Below, one piece after another: positions 13,921 through 24,986 of a stretch of 64,000 nt of DNA (positions within the stretch are counted from its first letter, which is position 1; every line of letters begins with the position of its first letter). The stretch is from NCBI GenBank assembly GCA_027924585.1, contig BSBM01000917.1:8919501-8983500 (forward strand). The letters run 5' to 3'. The notes below the pieces were generated by a model that saw only the letters and a program-made list of their open reading frames with translations, searched no databases and was not told the origin of the DNA. The stretch comes from Larix kaempferi (lineage: Eukaryota; Streptophyta; Pinopsida; Pinales; Pinaceae). The position numbers and the translations under genes were made by a program.

Positions 13921-14047
13921 ATTACTTCCCCCATTTAAAAAACGGGGGAAGTAAGCTTTTCTTATTTCCAAACGCATGTGCAAACTATAGAAAGTTGTTG
14001 TGACGTAGAATGTGCATACTTTGTTGATTCCATTTATGAAATAAAAC
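13868..14047. repeat. 50-bp perfect inverted repeat across the inversion junction
   Basis: The arm at 13,868-13,917 (inverted satellite, GTTTTATTTC to GTCACAA) is the exact reverse complement of 13,998-14,047 (direct satellite, TTGTGACG to ATAAAAC). The 80-bp spacer contains a second, smaller inverted repeat. This is the right end of the inverted block. Confidence 0.85.
13922..13954. repeat. 11-bp hairpin at the fold-back point
   Basis: TTACTTCCCCC at 13,922-13,932 pairs with GGGGGAAGTAA at 13,944-13,954, separated by 11 bp. The orientation of the satellite flips inside this spacer. Confidence 0.85.
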
Positions 14048-17000
14048 CTTCTAGAAGCTGTGATTTTAAAAAATGGTGGAAGTAATCTTTTCTTATTTCC
14101 GGACGCATACTTTGTTGTTTCCATTTATGGAATAAAACACATTTTCTAAAAACTCGTGTTTTTAAAGAAATCATGTAAACCTTCTAGAAGCTGTGATTTT
14201 AAAAAACGGGGGAAGTAAGCTTTTCTTATTTCCAAACGCATGTGCAAACTATAGAAAGTCGTTATGACGTAGAATGTGCATACTTTGTTGATTCCATTTA
14301 TGAAATAAAACCTTCTAGAAGATGTGATTTTAAAAAACGGTGGAAGTAATCTTTTCTTATTTCCGGACGCATACTTTGCTGTTTCCATTTATGAAATAAA
14401 ACACATTTTCTAAAAACTCATGTTTTTAAAGAAATCATGTAAACCTTCTAGAAGTTGTGATTTTAAAAAACGGGGGAAGTAAGCTTTTCTTATTTCCAAA
14501 CGCATGTGCAAATTATAGAAAGTCGTTATGACGTAGAATGTGCATACTTTGTAGATTCCATTTATGAAATAAAACACATTTTCTAAAAACACGTGTTTTT
14601 TACGAAATCATGTAAACCTTCTAGAAGCTCTGATTTTAAAAAACGGTGAAAGTAAGCTTTTCTTATTTCCAAACGCATTCGCAATCTATAGAAAGTCTTT
14701 ATGACGTAGAATGTGCGTACTTTGTTGATTCCATTTATGAAATAAAACACATTTTCTAAAAATTCGTGTTTTTTAAGAAATCATGTAAACCTTCTAGAAG
14801 CTGTGATTTTAAAAAACGGTGGAAGTAATCTTTTCTTATTTCCGGACGCATGCGCAATCTATAGAAATTCGTTATGACGTAGAATGTGCATACTTTGTTG
14901 ATTCCATTTATGAAATAAAACACATTTTCTTAAAACTCGTGTTTTTTACGAAATCATGTAAACCTTCTAGAAGCTGTGATTTTAAAAAATGGGGGAAGTA
15001 AGCTTTTCTTATTTCCAACGCATGCGCAAACTATAGAAAGTCGTTATGACGTATAATGTGCATACTTTGTTGATTCCATTTATTTAATAAAACACATTTT
15101 CTAAAAACTCGTGTTTTTTAAGAAATCATGCAAAACTTCTAGAATCTGTGATTTTAAAAAATGGGGGAGGTAAGCTTTTCTTATTTCTGGACGCATGCGC
15201 AAACTATAGAAAGTCGTTATGACGTAGAATGTGCATACTTTGTTGATTCCATTTATGAAATAAAACACATTTTCTAAAAACTCGTGTTTTTTAAGAAATC
15301 ATGTAAACCTTCTAGAAGCTGTGATTTTAAAAAACGGGGGATGTAAGCTTTTCTTATTTCCAAAGGCATGCGCAATCTATAGAAAGTCGTTATGACGTAG
15401 AATGTGCATACTTTGTTGATTCCATTTATGAAATAAAACACATTTTCTAAAAACTCGTGTTTTTTAACAAATCATGTAAACCTTCTAGAAGCTGTGATTT
15501 TAAAAAACGGTGGAAGTAATCTTTTCTTATTTCCGGACGCATGCGCAAACTATAGAAAGTCGTTACGACATAGAATGTGCATACTTTGTTGATTCCATTT
15601 ATGAAATAGAACACATTTTGTAAAAACTCGTGTTTTTTAAGAAATCATGTAAACCTTCTAGAAGCTGTGATTTTAAAAAACGGTGGAAGTAAGCTTTTCT
15701 TATTTCCGGACGCATGCGCAAACTATAGAAAATCCTTATGACGTAGAATGTGCATACTTTGTAGATTCCATTTATGAAATAAAACACATTTCCTAAAAAG
15801 TCGTGTTTTTTACGAAATCATGTAAACCATCTAGAAGCTGTGATTTTAAAAAACGGTGGAAGTAAGCTTTTCTTATTTCCGGACGCATGCGCAAACTATA
15901 GAAGGTCTTTATGATGTAGAATGTGCATACTTTGTTGATTCCATTTATGAAATAAAACACATTTTCTAAAAACTCGTGTTTTTTAAGAAATCATGTAAAC
16001 CTTCTAGAAGCTGTGATTTTAAAAAACGGGGGAAGTAAGCTTTTCTTATTTCCGGACGCATGTGCAAACTATAGAAAGTCGTTGTGACGTAGAATGTTCA
16101 TACTTTGTTGATTCCATTTATGAAATAAAACACATTTTCTAAAAACTCGTGTTTTTTAAGAAATCATGTAAACCTTCTAGAAGCTGTGATTTTAAAAAAC
16201 GAGGGAAGTAAGCTTTTCTTATTTTCGGACGCATGCGCAAACTATAGAAAGTCGTTGTGACGTAGAATGTGCATACTTTGTAGATTCCATTTATGAAATA
16301 AAACACATTTTCTAAAAACTCGTGTTTTTTACGAAATTATGTAAACCTTCTAGAAGCTGTGATTTTAAAAAACGGTGGAAGTAATCTTTTCTTATTTCCG
16401 GACGCATGCGCAATCTATAGAAAGTCGTTATGACGTAGAATTTGTGTACTTTGTTGATTCCATTTATGAAATAAAACACATTTTCTAAAAACTCGTGTTT
16501 TTTAAGAAATCATGTAAACCTTCTAGAAGCTGTGATTTTAAAAAACGGTGGAAGTAATCTTTTCTTATTTCCGGACGCATGCGCAATCTATAGAAAGTTG
16601 TTATGTCGTAGAATGTGCATACTTTGTTGATTCGATTTATGAAATAAAACACATTTTCTAAAAACTCGTGTTTTTTAAGAAATCATGTAAACCTTCTAGA
16701 AGCTGTGATTTTAAAAAACGGTGGAAGTAAGCTTTTCTAATTTACAGACGCATGTGCAAACTATAGAAAGTCGTTATGACGTAGAATGTGCATACTTTTT
16801 TGATTCCATTTATGAAATAAAACACATTTTCTAAAAACTCGTGTTTTTTAAGAAATCATGTAAACCTTCTAGAAGCTGTGATTTTAAAAAACGGGGGAAG
16901 TATGCTTTTCTTATTTCCAAACGCATGCTCAAACTATAGAAAGTCATTATGATGTAGAATGTGCATACTTTGTAGATTCCATTTATGAAATAAAACACAT

Positions 17001-20000
17001 TTTCTAAAAACTCGTGTTTTTTACGAAATCATGTAAACCTTCTAGAAGCTGTGATTTTAAAAAACGGTGGAAGTAAACTTTTCTTATTTCCGGACGCATG
17101 CGCAATCTATAGAAAGTCGTTGTGACGTAGAATTTGCATACTTTGTTCATTCCATTTATGAAATAAAACACATTTTCTAAAAACTCGTGTTTTTTAAGAA
17201 ATCATGTAAACCTTCTAGAAGTTGTGATTTTAAAAAACGGGGGAAGTAAGCTTTTCTTATTTCCGGACGCATGCGCAAACTATAGAAAGTCGTTGTGACG
17301 TAGAATGTGCATACTTTGTTGATTCCATTTATGAAATAAAATACATTTTCTAAAAACTCATGTTTTTTAACAAATCATGTACACCTTCTAGAAGCTGTGA
17401 TTTTAAAAAACGGGGGAAGTAAGCTTTTCTTATTTCCAAACGCGTGCGCAAACTATAGAAAGTCGTTATGATGTTGAATGTGTATAGTTCTTGATTCCAT
17501 TTATGAAATAAAACACATTTTCTAAAAACTCGTGTTTTTTAAGAAATCATGTAAACCTTCTAGAAGCTGTGATTTTAAAAAACGGGGGAAGTAAGCTTTT
17601 CTTATTTCCGGACGCATGCGCAGACTATAAAAAGTCGTTATGACGTAGAATGTGCATACTTTGTAGATTCCATTTATGAAATAAAACACATTTTCTAAAA
17701 ACTCTTGTTTTTTACGAAATCATGTAAACCTTCTAGAAGCTGTGATTTTAAAAAACGGTGGAAGTAAGCTTTTCTTATTTCCGAACGAATGCGCAAACTA
17801 TAGAAAGTCGTTACGACGTAGAATGTGCATAATTTGTTGATTCCATTTATGAAATAAAACACATTTTCTAAAAACTCGTGTTTTTTAAGAAATCATGTAA
17901 ACCTTCCAGAAGCTGTGATTTTAAAAAACGGTGGAAGTAAGCTTTTCTTATTTCCGGACGCATACGCAAACTATAGAAAGTCGTTATGACATAGAATGTG
18001 CATACTTTGTTGATTCCATTTATGAAATAAAACACATTTTCTAAAAACTCGTGTTTTTTAAGAAGTCATGTAAACCTTCTAGAAGCTGTGATTTTAAAAA
18101 ATGGTGGAAGTAAGCTTTTCTTATTTCCGGAAGCATGCGCAAACTATAGAAAGTCGTTATGACGTAGAATGTGCACACTTTGTTGATTCCATTTATGAAA
18201 TAAAACACATTTTCTAAAAACTCGTGTTTTTTAAGAAATCATGTAAACCTTCTAGAAGCTGTGATTTTGAAAAACGGGGGATGTAAGCTTTTCTTATTTC
18301 CGAACGCATGCGCAAAGTATAGAAAGTTGTTATGACGTAGAATGTGCATAGTTTGTTGATTCCATTTATGAAATAAAACACATTTTCTAAAAACTCGTGT
18401 TTTTTAACAAATCATGTAAACCTTCTAGAAGCTGTGATTTTAAAAAACGGGGGAAGTAAGCTTTTCTTATTTCCAAACGGATGCGCAAACTATAGAAAGT
18501 CATTATGACGTAGAATGTGCATACTTTGTTGATTCCATTTATGAAAATAAAACACATTTTCTAAAAACTCATGTTTTTTAAGAAATCATGTAAACCTTCT
18601 AGAAGCTGTGATTTTAGAAAACGGTGGAAGTAATCTTTTCTTATTTCCGAACGCATGCGCAATCTATAGAAAGTCGTTATGACGTATAATGTGCGTACTT
18701 TGTCGATTCCATTTATGAAATAAAACACATTTTCTAAAAACTCCTGTTTTTTACGAAATCATGTAAACCTTCTAGAAGCTGTGATTTTAAAAAACGGTGG
18801 AAGTAATCTTTTCTTATTTCCGAACGCATGCGCAATCTATAGAAAGTCGTTATGACGTATAATGTGCGTACTTTGTCGATTCCATTTATGAAATAAAACA
18901 CATTTTCTAAAAACTCCTGTTTTTTACGAAATCATGTAAACCTTCTAGAAGCTGTGATTTTAAAAAACGGTGGAAGTAATCTTTTCTTATTTCCGGACGC
19001 ATGCGCAATCTATAGAAAGTCGTTATGACGTAGAATGTGCATACTTTGTTGATTCCATTTATGAAGTAAAGCACATTTTATAAAAACTCGTGTTTTTTAA
19101 GAAATCATGTAAACCTTCTAGAAGCTGTGATTTTAAAAAACGGTGGAAGTAAGCTTTTCTAATATACGGACGCATGCGCAAACTATAGAAAGTCGTTATG
19201 ACGTAGAATGTGCATACTTTTTTAATTCCATTTATGAAATAAAACACATTTTCTAAAAACTCGTGTTTTTTAAGAAATCATGTAAACCTTCTAGAAGCTG
19301 TGATTTTAAAAAACGGGGGAAGTAAGCATTTCTTATTTCCGGACGCATGCGCAAACTATAGAAAGTCGTTGTGACGTAGAATGTGAATACTTTGTTGATT
19401 CCATTTATGAAATAAAATACATTTTCTAAAAACTCATGTTTTTTAACAAATCATGTACACCTTCTAGAAGCTGTGATTTTAAAAAATGGGGGAAGTAAGC
19501 TTTTCTTATTTCCAAACGCATGCGCAAACTATAGAAAGTCGTTATGATGTTGAATGTGTATACTTTCTTGATTCCATTTATGAAATAAAACACATTTTCT
19601 AAAAACTCGTTTTTTTTAAGAAATCATGTAAACCTTCTAGAAGCTGTGATTTTAAAAAACGGGGGAAGTAAGATTTTCTTATTTCCGGACGCATGCGCAA
19701 ACTATACAAAGTCGTTATGACGTAGAATGTGCATACTTTGTAGATTCCATTTATGAAATAAAACACATTTTCTAAAAACTCGTGTTTTTTACGAAATCAT
19801 GTAAACCTTCTAGAAGCTGTGATTTTAAAAAACGGGGGATGTAAGCTTTTCTTATTTCCGAACGCATGCGCAAAGTATAGAAAGTCGTTATGACGTAGAA
19901 TGTGTATAGTTTGTTGATTCCATTTATGATATAAAACACATTTTCTAAAAACTCGTGTTTTTTAAGAACTCATGTAAACCTTCTAGAAGCTGTGATTTTA

Positions 20001-20490
20001 AAAAACGTGGGAAGTAAGCTTTTCTTATTTCCAAACGGATGCGCAAACTATAGAAAGTCATTATGACCTAGAATGTGCATACTTTGTTGATTCCATTTAT
20101 GAAATAGAACACATTTTCTAAAAACTCGTGTTTTTTAAGAAATCATGTAAACCTTCTAGAAGCTGTGATTTTAAAAAACGGTGGAAGTAATCTTTTCTTA
20201 TTTCCGAACGCATGTGCAATCTATAGAAAGTCGTTATGACGTAGAATGTGCGTACTTTGTCGATTCCATTTATGAAATAAAACACATTTTCTAAAAACTC
20301 GTGTTTTTTACGAAATCATGTAAACCTTCTAGAAGCTGTGATTTTAAAAATTGGTGGAAGTAATCTTTTCTTATTTCCCGACGCATGCGCAATCTATAGA
20401 AAGTCGTTATGACGTAGAATGTGCATACTTTGTTGATTCCATTTATGAAATAAAGCACATTTTCTAAAAACTCGTGTTTTTTAAGAAATC
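13934..20490 (+). repeat. 173-bp satellite array, direct orientation, up to the retrotransposon
   Basis: Direct monomers resume at AAAAAACGGGGG. The first 0.7 kb still holds truncated forms (junctions near 14,047, 14,105, 14,310 and 14,371) and shares the TTTTTAAAGAAATC variant with the inverted block. From about 14,600 the monomers are full length. A two-monomer repeat marked by TTTCCGAACG and TACTTTGTCGATT occurs near 18,650-18,900. The last monomer is interrupted at AAGAAATC by the retrotransposon. Confidence 0.96.
20486..20490. repeat. Target site duplication, left (AAATC)
   Basis: The 5 bp before the left LTR match the 5 bp after the right LTR (29,145-29,149). Removing the element and one copy restores an unbroken monomer reading AAGAAATCATGTAAACC. 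Confidence 0.95.
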
Positions 20491-20690
20491 TGTTATACCT
20501 CAATATTACACATTTCGTATTAGTGTCGCATCCTTGCATTACCGACCTAAATGACAGTTTCCCTTAAAGATCATCTGAACATCCAGAGTGAAAACCATTG
20601 ACTGAATACTGAAAGCAAAACCTTTTTCTGCCATCTTCCAGCCCAACTTAGCCCTGTTTGTGAGCACTGCCGCTCCTTGCACATCTACAA

Positions 20691-20780
20691 GGGCGCGGTA
20701 GTTAGCACTACCGCGCGTTGCTCCTTGTCTGGGGCGCGGTACTACCGCGTTATGCTCAGTTATAGGGGCGCGGTAGTCTG
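20691..20780 (+). repeat. GC-rich hairpin cluster in the LTR
   Basis: GCGCGGTAGT (20,693-20,702) and ACTACCGCGC (20,707-20,716) form a perfect 10-bp stem with loop TAGC. CGCGGTA (20,735-20,741) and TACCGCG (20,743-20,749) form a 7-bp near-palindrome. A third GGGGCGCGGTAG follows without a close partner. The cluster is strikingly GC-rich against its AT-rich surroundings. It is repeated in the right LTR at about 28,355-28,444. Confidence 0.85.
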
Positions 20781-20946
20781 AAATTAGCCTTTTTGCCTTG
20801 GATTTTGGGATTTCGACCTTCGAGGAGATTTTGTTGGGATTACTACCTTTGGTTCGATCCTAACTCCTTCTTTGTTTAGCTGGCCTGATCCACTAAACCC
20901 TCCATAGATCCACACTTCTCTCTTGTTGGTTAGCCTTCCCATGTGC

Positions 20947-20954
20947 TATAAGAG
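20947..20954 (+). promoter_or_regulatory. Candidate TATA box of the 5' LTR
   Basis: TATAAGAG lies near the middle of the LTR, where U3 usually ends in plant elements. Transcription would then start near 20,975-20,985. This rests on motif and position only. The same site is at 28,611 in the right LTR. Confidence 0.35.
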
Positions 20955-21484
20955 AGAAGCTTTCCATGGGCCAAAGGGAGGACTTTTGGGGCATCAAACC
21001 TATGATCTTTAGACTGCTGCAGAGATAGCTAGAGGAAGCACTTGGAGCTGGAGGATTGGCTTGGACATCAAGCACCCTTTGTAAGTAATCTTCAAGTTGT
21101 AATGGAATAACTTGTCTTGTTTTCCCAAATCATGTGTGTTAATATTGTTTTAATGATATGATTTGTATCTCTCATAGATTTAGATCCTAACTCATGTTTT
21201 CAGATTGCTAGAGAATAGTACATGCTTGTGTTTTGGTTCCATTGTTAACAGGTTTACTTGTGAGGACTTGGAGCTTGGAGTAAATATCAAAGACAAGCGT
21301 TTGGACATAAGGTCAGTTAAACTCCTTCTATTCTCTTCAGCATTTTAATTCTGAGATGTTTGTTAGATCTAGGGATTCAAGGTTGCATTTGTTTTGTCTG
21401 TTCTTAGCCTAGAGTTAGTTAAAGCCTACTTTAGCCTAAGGGAATTTTGACTTATCCGTAGGGCAGAATTCCATCTAACATGAA

Positions 21485-21502
21485 TGGCGACCATACTGGG
21501 GA
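21485..21502 (+). other. Primer binding site (tRNA)
   Basis: TGGCGACCATACTGGGGA starts four bases after the LTR. TGG would pair with the tRNA 3' CCA. The pattern TGGCGAC...TGGGGA resembles primer sites of Tat/Ogre elements, which are usually assigned to a tRNA-Arg; I could not check the tRNA match. Confidence 0.75.
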
Positions 21503-23396
21503 CTTGAATCCATTTTCTTTGCTTGTGAAGTTTGCTTTCAATTTCACTCATTGATTGTAAGAATTGGGTTCTTTCACCTTCATTCACTTCCCTGCTCTCT
21601 GCATTAGACTCCTGTTACAGATCAGTAAGTCCTCTGGTTTGGCGAACCCTTGAAAAGTCAAGATCTTTTCTCAAAATTCTGCCTCTTTCCCTGTTCACAC
21701 AGTACCGCGCCCCCGTAACTGCCTACAGAGCGGTAGTACCGCGCCTTAACCACTGTCTAGAGCGCGGTAGTCTTGCAGTGCCGCGCCTTAAGCGCTGTCT
21801 ACAGCGCGGTAGTCTATCAGTACCGCTCCCAGGTGGCCTGCAAGTCCGCGGTAGTTCCTGGAAAGTGTGTTTATTTGGTTTGTTTGGTTATTTTTGGGTC
21901 TTTTCGAGATTTGGATCCATGTTGGCCCTTTGAATCGATACTAGTGTTTTGCTTGCAGTTTTTAAGCGAAATGGGTTCTACAGTCGTGCATCCTACAGTC
22001 GTTTTGACCCATATTAAGGTTTTGAGATCATTTTTTGTTTGGTGTGTTTAGCGTGTTTGGATTGCTTGGCATCTTATTTCCTTTACATCCTATCTGATGA
22101 TTGTTTGAAAAGATTGATTCCTTACCTCTACTTTAGTTCAAAGAGAAGCTTGATTTTGTCGTTTTTTTTACCATATTCATGAAATTGAAACACTAAAGTA
22201 TTCTTCTTGCCTTAATTCAATCATTTGATATTTTTGGTATTACATTCATGAAAAGAAGAAATACTTGTTTCATATTTATGTGCATTTGAGTTAGACAAAA
22301 TTATTAGATTCTTCTCTTTGTCTTGCATTTGATTGGAAGCATTTGTAGAATCTTTCTTTCCATAGCTTGGATGTGTCTTTTTCAAGTGTAAAAAGATAGG
22401 AAATGAATTAGAATCATTACGTTTGGTGTTCATATGAAGAAATTTTTTATTGCTTTGGGTTAGTTTTGGGTACATATTTTACTTCTTTCTATCATTTTGA
22501 AAAGAAATAAAATTGCATGTGCATTGGGTTGTGCATATTGGGAACGAAAAGAATTCTTCCTTACTTTAGCTAGTATTCATCGAAGAGAAAGGCTCATTTC
22601 GATTCATCTTCATTTGCATGGTTTGGGTCGTCATAACACCATCAAGTTGCACTTCCATAACCCGATTGAGTAAGACAGCCACTAAAATTAATCTCCCTAA
22701 TTAAACCAACTTTAACCTCACTTGAGGAAATCAAAAGAATTTGGTAGTTAGGTAGGACACCGGGGATAGGCATCAAAATAATTCCCCCTTGTCATTTTCA
22801 TATGAGACATAGTCGTTGTCTTTAGGGAACTAAAATCCTCTAGTACTTATTGACACGGTCACAGCCAGTTTGTGGAGGGGCCTCCTGACTGTTTCCAACT
22901 TTCAGGGGTTAAACGGCCGCGAGATTGAGAACCGGACGGACTCTGTGGAATACCGCACTCCACTTAGCCCTAAGGCAACATCGATCGCTGTCTTCTTTGG
23001 AAGGCTGAAGTGCCCAAAACCTTTTCCGACGTGTCATGAACGAGGTAGCTTAGTATCTATTCTACTAGGGCTCTTTTACCCAGGATCCCTTTCGGTAGAG
23101 GGATATCCTTCTTATATTGGTCTCTCATGTTGTATTGTTCGACTTGGATTTCATCACCTTGCGAAGGATACAATTTGTTGAGGTCTCCAGCTCTTAGTTA
23201 GGAGGTTTTGCTTGCTATCTTGTAGAGGGTCTTTTTCTTTGTAGGGCTGCTTGTTGGCATTATGGCCGTTTTGTTGTACAGCTCGCTTACTTTGGCAGCG
23301 GCCTCAGTATAGTTTTTTGAGCTTGCTCTTTTGGCCTGTGAGCCTTGTCTTTTCCTAGCTCCCCTTTCGCACGCTCGGTTGCCTGAGGGTTTTTGA
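21503..23396 (+). other. Retrotransposon leader, no supported gene
   Basis: About 1.9 kb between primer site and gag-protease frame. It holds a GC hairpin array (21,701-21,857), then AT-rich sequence to about 22,620, then a more mixed stretch with G-rich patches near 22,750 and 22,870. A 133-codon frame (21,532) overlaps the hairpin array and has no recognisable domain. A 103-codon frame (22,870-23,181) also matches no family I know; it is a weak candidate for the extra 5' reading frame found in some Ogre elements. I call neither. No capsid-type gag domain is visible here. Confidence 0.7.
21701..21857 (+). repeat. Four tandem GC-rich hairpins in the leader
   Basis: Units start about 34-42 bp apart. 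Pairs seen: TACCGC 21,703-21,708 with GCGGTA 21,730-21,735; TACCGCGC 21,737-21,744 with GCGCGGTA 21,762-21,769; CCGCGC 21,781-21,786 with GCGCGG 21,804-21,809; TACCGC 21,821-21,826 with GCGGTA 21,848-21,853. The core matches the hairpins in the LTR. Position just behind the primer site is where packaging and dimer signals lie in other retroelements, so that role is a possibility, not shown. Confidence 0.8.
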
Positions 23397-23465
23397 GTTC
23401 TTTTTAACAAGACTTCGTCCACATCACTTAGTTTTGTTTCATGGAGGATCTACCTCCATGCACCC

Positions 23466-24986
23466 ATGCTCCTTCTGGGACTACCAATCCGGGAGACCCC
23501 TTTTCAAGGGGTACCTTTTACTTTTCCTCCAGTTGGAGATATTGGTCCTTCCTTTATTGCCACGTTAAATCTTCCTGGATTAACCATAGGATTACCGGTA
23601 TGGTTATTCAATCCGGTAATTCCGATTGCGCCCAATGTTTCGAATGTTAACTCTCCACCACGAGAGAGTCAATCCCAAACTAATCCTTCTCCTTCTTCGT
23701 CGGATGAATCTTCTTCCGTTCCTTCTTCCTCGCCTGACCAAAGCAATAGTGTTAGTAATCAGGTGGATAAGAAGAAGAAGAAAAGGAAAGTTAAGAAGAA
23801 GAAGGATAAAGAAGAGACCAAGCGTAAACCAGTCGCCTCTAATGGCACTCATTCTACGAAAACACCCCGTAAGCCCAAGTTCCCTTGCAAACTTTGTAAG
23901 GGTGATCACCTTCTCAAGGATTGTCCTGATCTTTCCCGTGTATCAGAAGTGTGGTCTAGAAACCCCAAACCAATTGTATCGTCGACCTCTGACCATCATG
24001 TCGATGACACTCCTTCGACCAGTGACCCCTTGGTGAAGGGTCGTAAGGGTAAAGTCCTATATCCCTGTTTGATATGCAAGGGTATGCACCGTACTTTCCT
24101 TTGTCCGAGCATGGATGAAGCCTCACGGTGGTTGGAAGATATTACTAGTTCTCAATTGGTGCCTCCAACAGACCATGGTAAACTGTCCCTTGACCCCCCG
24201 CTGGTTGACCAAGTGATCAATTCAGTTTCATCTGCAATTGATCCCACTCTCCCTTCCGAGAGTGAAGTGATTGAGTCGCTGTCATCCCCACTCGATCCCG
24301 CTCTTTCATTGGATAAAGTCCAGACTAAAGCAGTCACCTTGACACAATCTTCGTCTCATTCTTATCTTCCAAGCGAGAGTGAATTGGAAACCGCTGATGT
24401 TTTCCTTATCGGTTCAGAATGTCCTCGGCAAGGGGAAACCCTGTTTGTTTCCGCGAGTCCCCCTCCAAGTACTGAGGTTATTTCCTTTGATTGGAATGGT
24501 CTAACAGAATCTCGTCTTCCTTCGAGTGTTCCTTTTCAAATATCTGTAGGAGTTTCCGATAAAGAAATTTTTCGTACGATAGTTGATGAAGGAGCTTCTG
24601 TTAGTATTCTATCCTCAACTGCTTGGCAAGCCTTAGGTTCTCCTCGGCTTGTGCCCGTCACTGATCAGATACTGGCTTTCAACAGAAGGCCTACTGGACC
24701 TTTAGGGTCCCTTCCTCAGTTACCTATCACTTTGGGAGGGAAAACTGTCTGTATTGATGTCATGGTCATCCAAGGTCCCTTAGATTTTAATCTACTCCTT
24801 GGACGCGATTACGTCCATGCCATGAAGGCTGTAGTGTCCTCACTCTTCCGAGTGATGTATTTTCCCCATCATGGGAATGTTGTGACCATCGATCAGCTTT
24901 CCTTTGTGACGCCCACTCATCGCATGACTCCTAGTCACCAGACTTCCCTAAACGTTCCACATGTTTTAGTGGTTTCTTCCCCCTAG
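23466..24986 (+). CDS. Gag-protease remnant: two zinc knuckles and a retroviral aspartic protease (506 aa)
   Basis: The protein would bind element RNA and cut its own polyprotein in the virus-like particle. Residues 1-100 are rich in Pro and Ser; 102-121 is a Lys/Arg block that could act as a nuclear signal or RNA-binding tail. Two zinc knuckles follow, Cys141-Cys144-His148-Cys153 and Cys201-Cys204-His208-Cys213, both CX2CX3HX4C, one residue shorter than the usual CX2CX4HX4C. Residues 215-340 are acidic and low in complexity, with a repeated SESE/LDPxL pattern. The protease spans about 355-480: catalytic Asp374 in VDEGAS, and LLLGRDYV at 443-450. The frame is open from 23,397 but 23,466 is its first ATG. 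No capsid-type gag domain precedes the knuckles, and the frame stops (TAG) right after the protease, where autonomous relatives continue to reverse transcriptase. The frame is intact, so it may still be translated. Confidence 0.85.
   Translation: MLLLGLPIRETPFQGVPFTFPPVGDIGPSFIATLNLPGLTIGLPVWLFNPVIPIAPNVSNVNSPPRESQSQTNPSPSSSDESSSVPSSSPDQSNSVSNQVDKKKKKRKVKKKKDKEETKRKPVASNGTHSTKTPRKPKFPCKLCKGDHLLKDCPDLSRVSEVWSRNPKPIVSSTSDHHVDDTPSTSDPLVKGRKGKVLYPCLICKGMHRTFLCPSMDEASRWLEDITSSQLVPPTDHGKLSLDPPLVDQVINSVSSAIDPTLPSESEVIESLSSPLDPALSLDKVQTKAVTLTQSSSHSYLPSESELETADVFLIGSECPRQGETLFVSASPPPSTEVISFDWNGLTESRLPSSVPFQISVGVSDKEIFRTIVDEGASVSILSSTAWQALGSPRLVPVTDQILAFNRRPTGPLGSLPQLPITLGGKTVCIDVMVIQGPLDFNLLLGRDYVHAMKAVVSSLFRVMYFPHHGNVVTIDQLSFVTPTHRMTPSHQTSLNVPHVLVVSSP

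Larger units (their letters stand above)
20491..21480 (+). repeat. Left LTR (5' LTR)
   Basis: Spans TGTTATACC to CATCTAACA, 990 bp. It differs from the right LTR at only two positions that I found: 20,727 (G, versus C at 28,391) and 21,228 (G, versus T at 28,892). It contains a GC-rich hairpin cluster and a TATA-like site. The antisense 60-codon frame inside it is not a gene. Confidence 0.97.

Noticed and set aside
1-20490. CRISPR array
   Set aside because: Units are contiguous tandem monomers without unique spacers, and the retrotransposon is of plant type.
20893-21075. 60-codon antisense frame in the LTR (copy at 28,557)
   Set aside because: Present in both LTRs only because they are duplicates; short, antisense and without a domain.
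21532-22051. Frames of 133 and 92 codons in the leader as an extra retrotransposon gene
   Set aside because: They run across the GC hairpin array, overlap in different phases and match no domain that I recognise.
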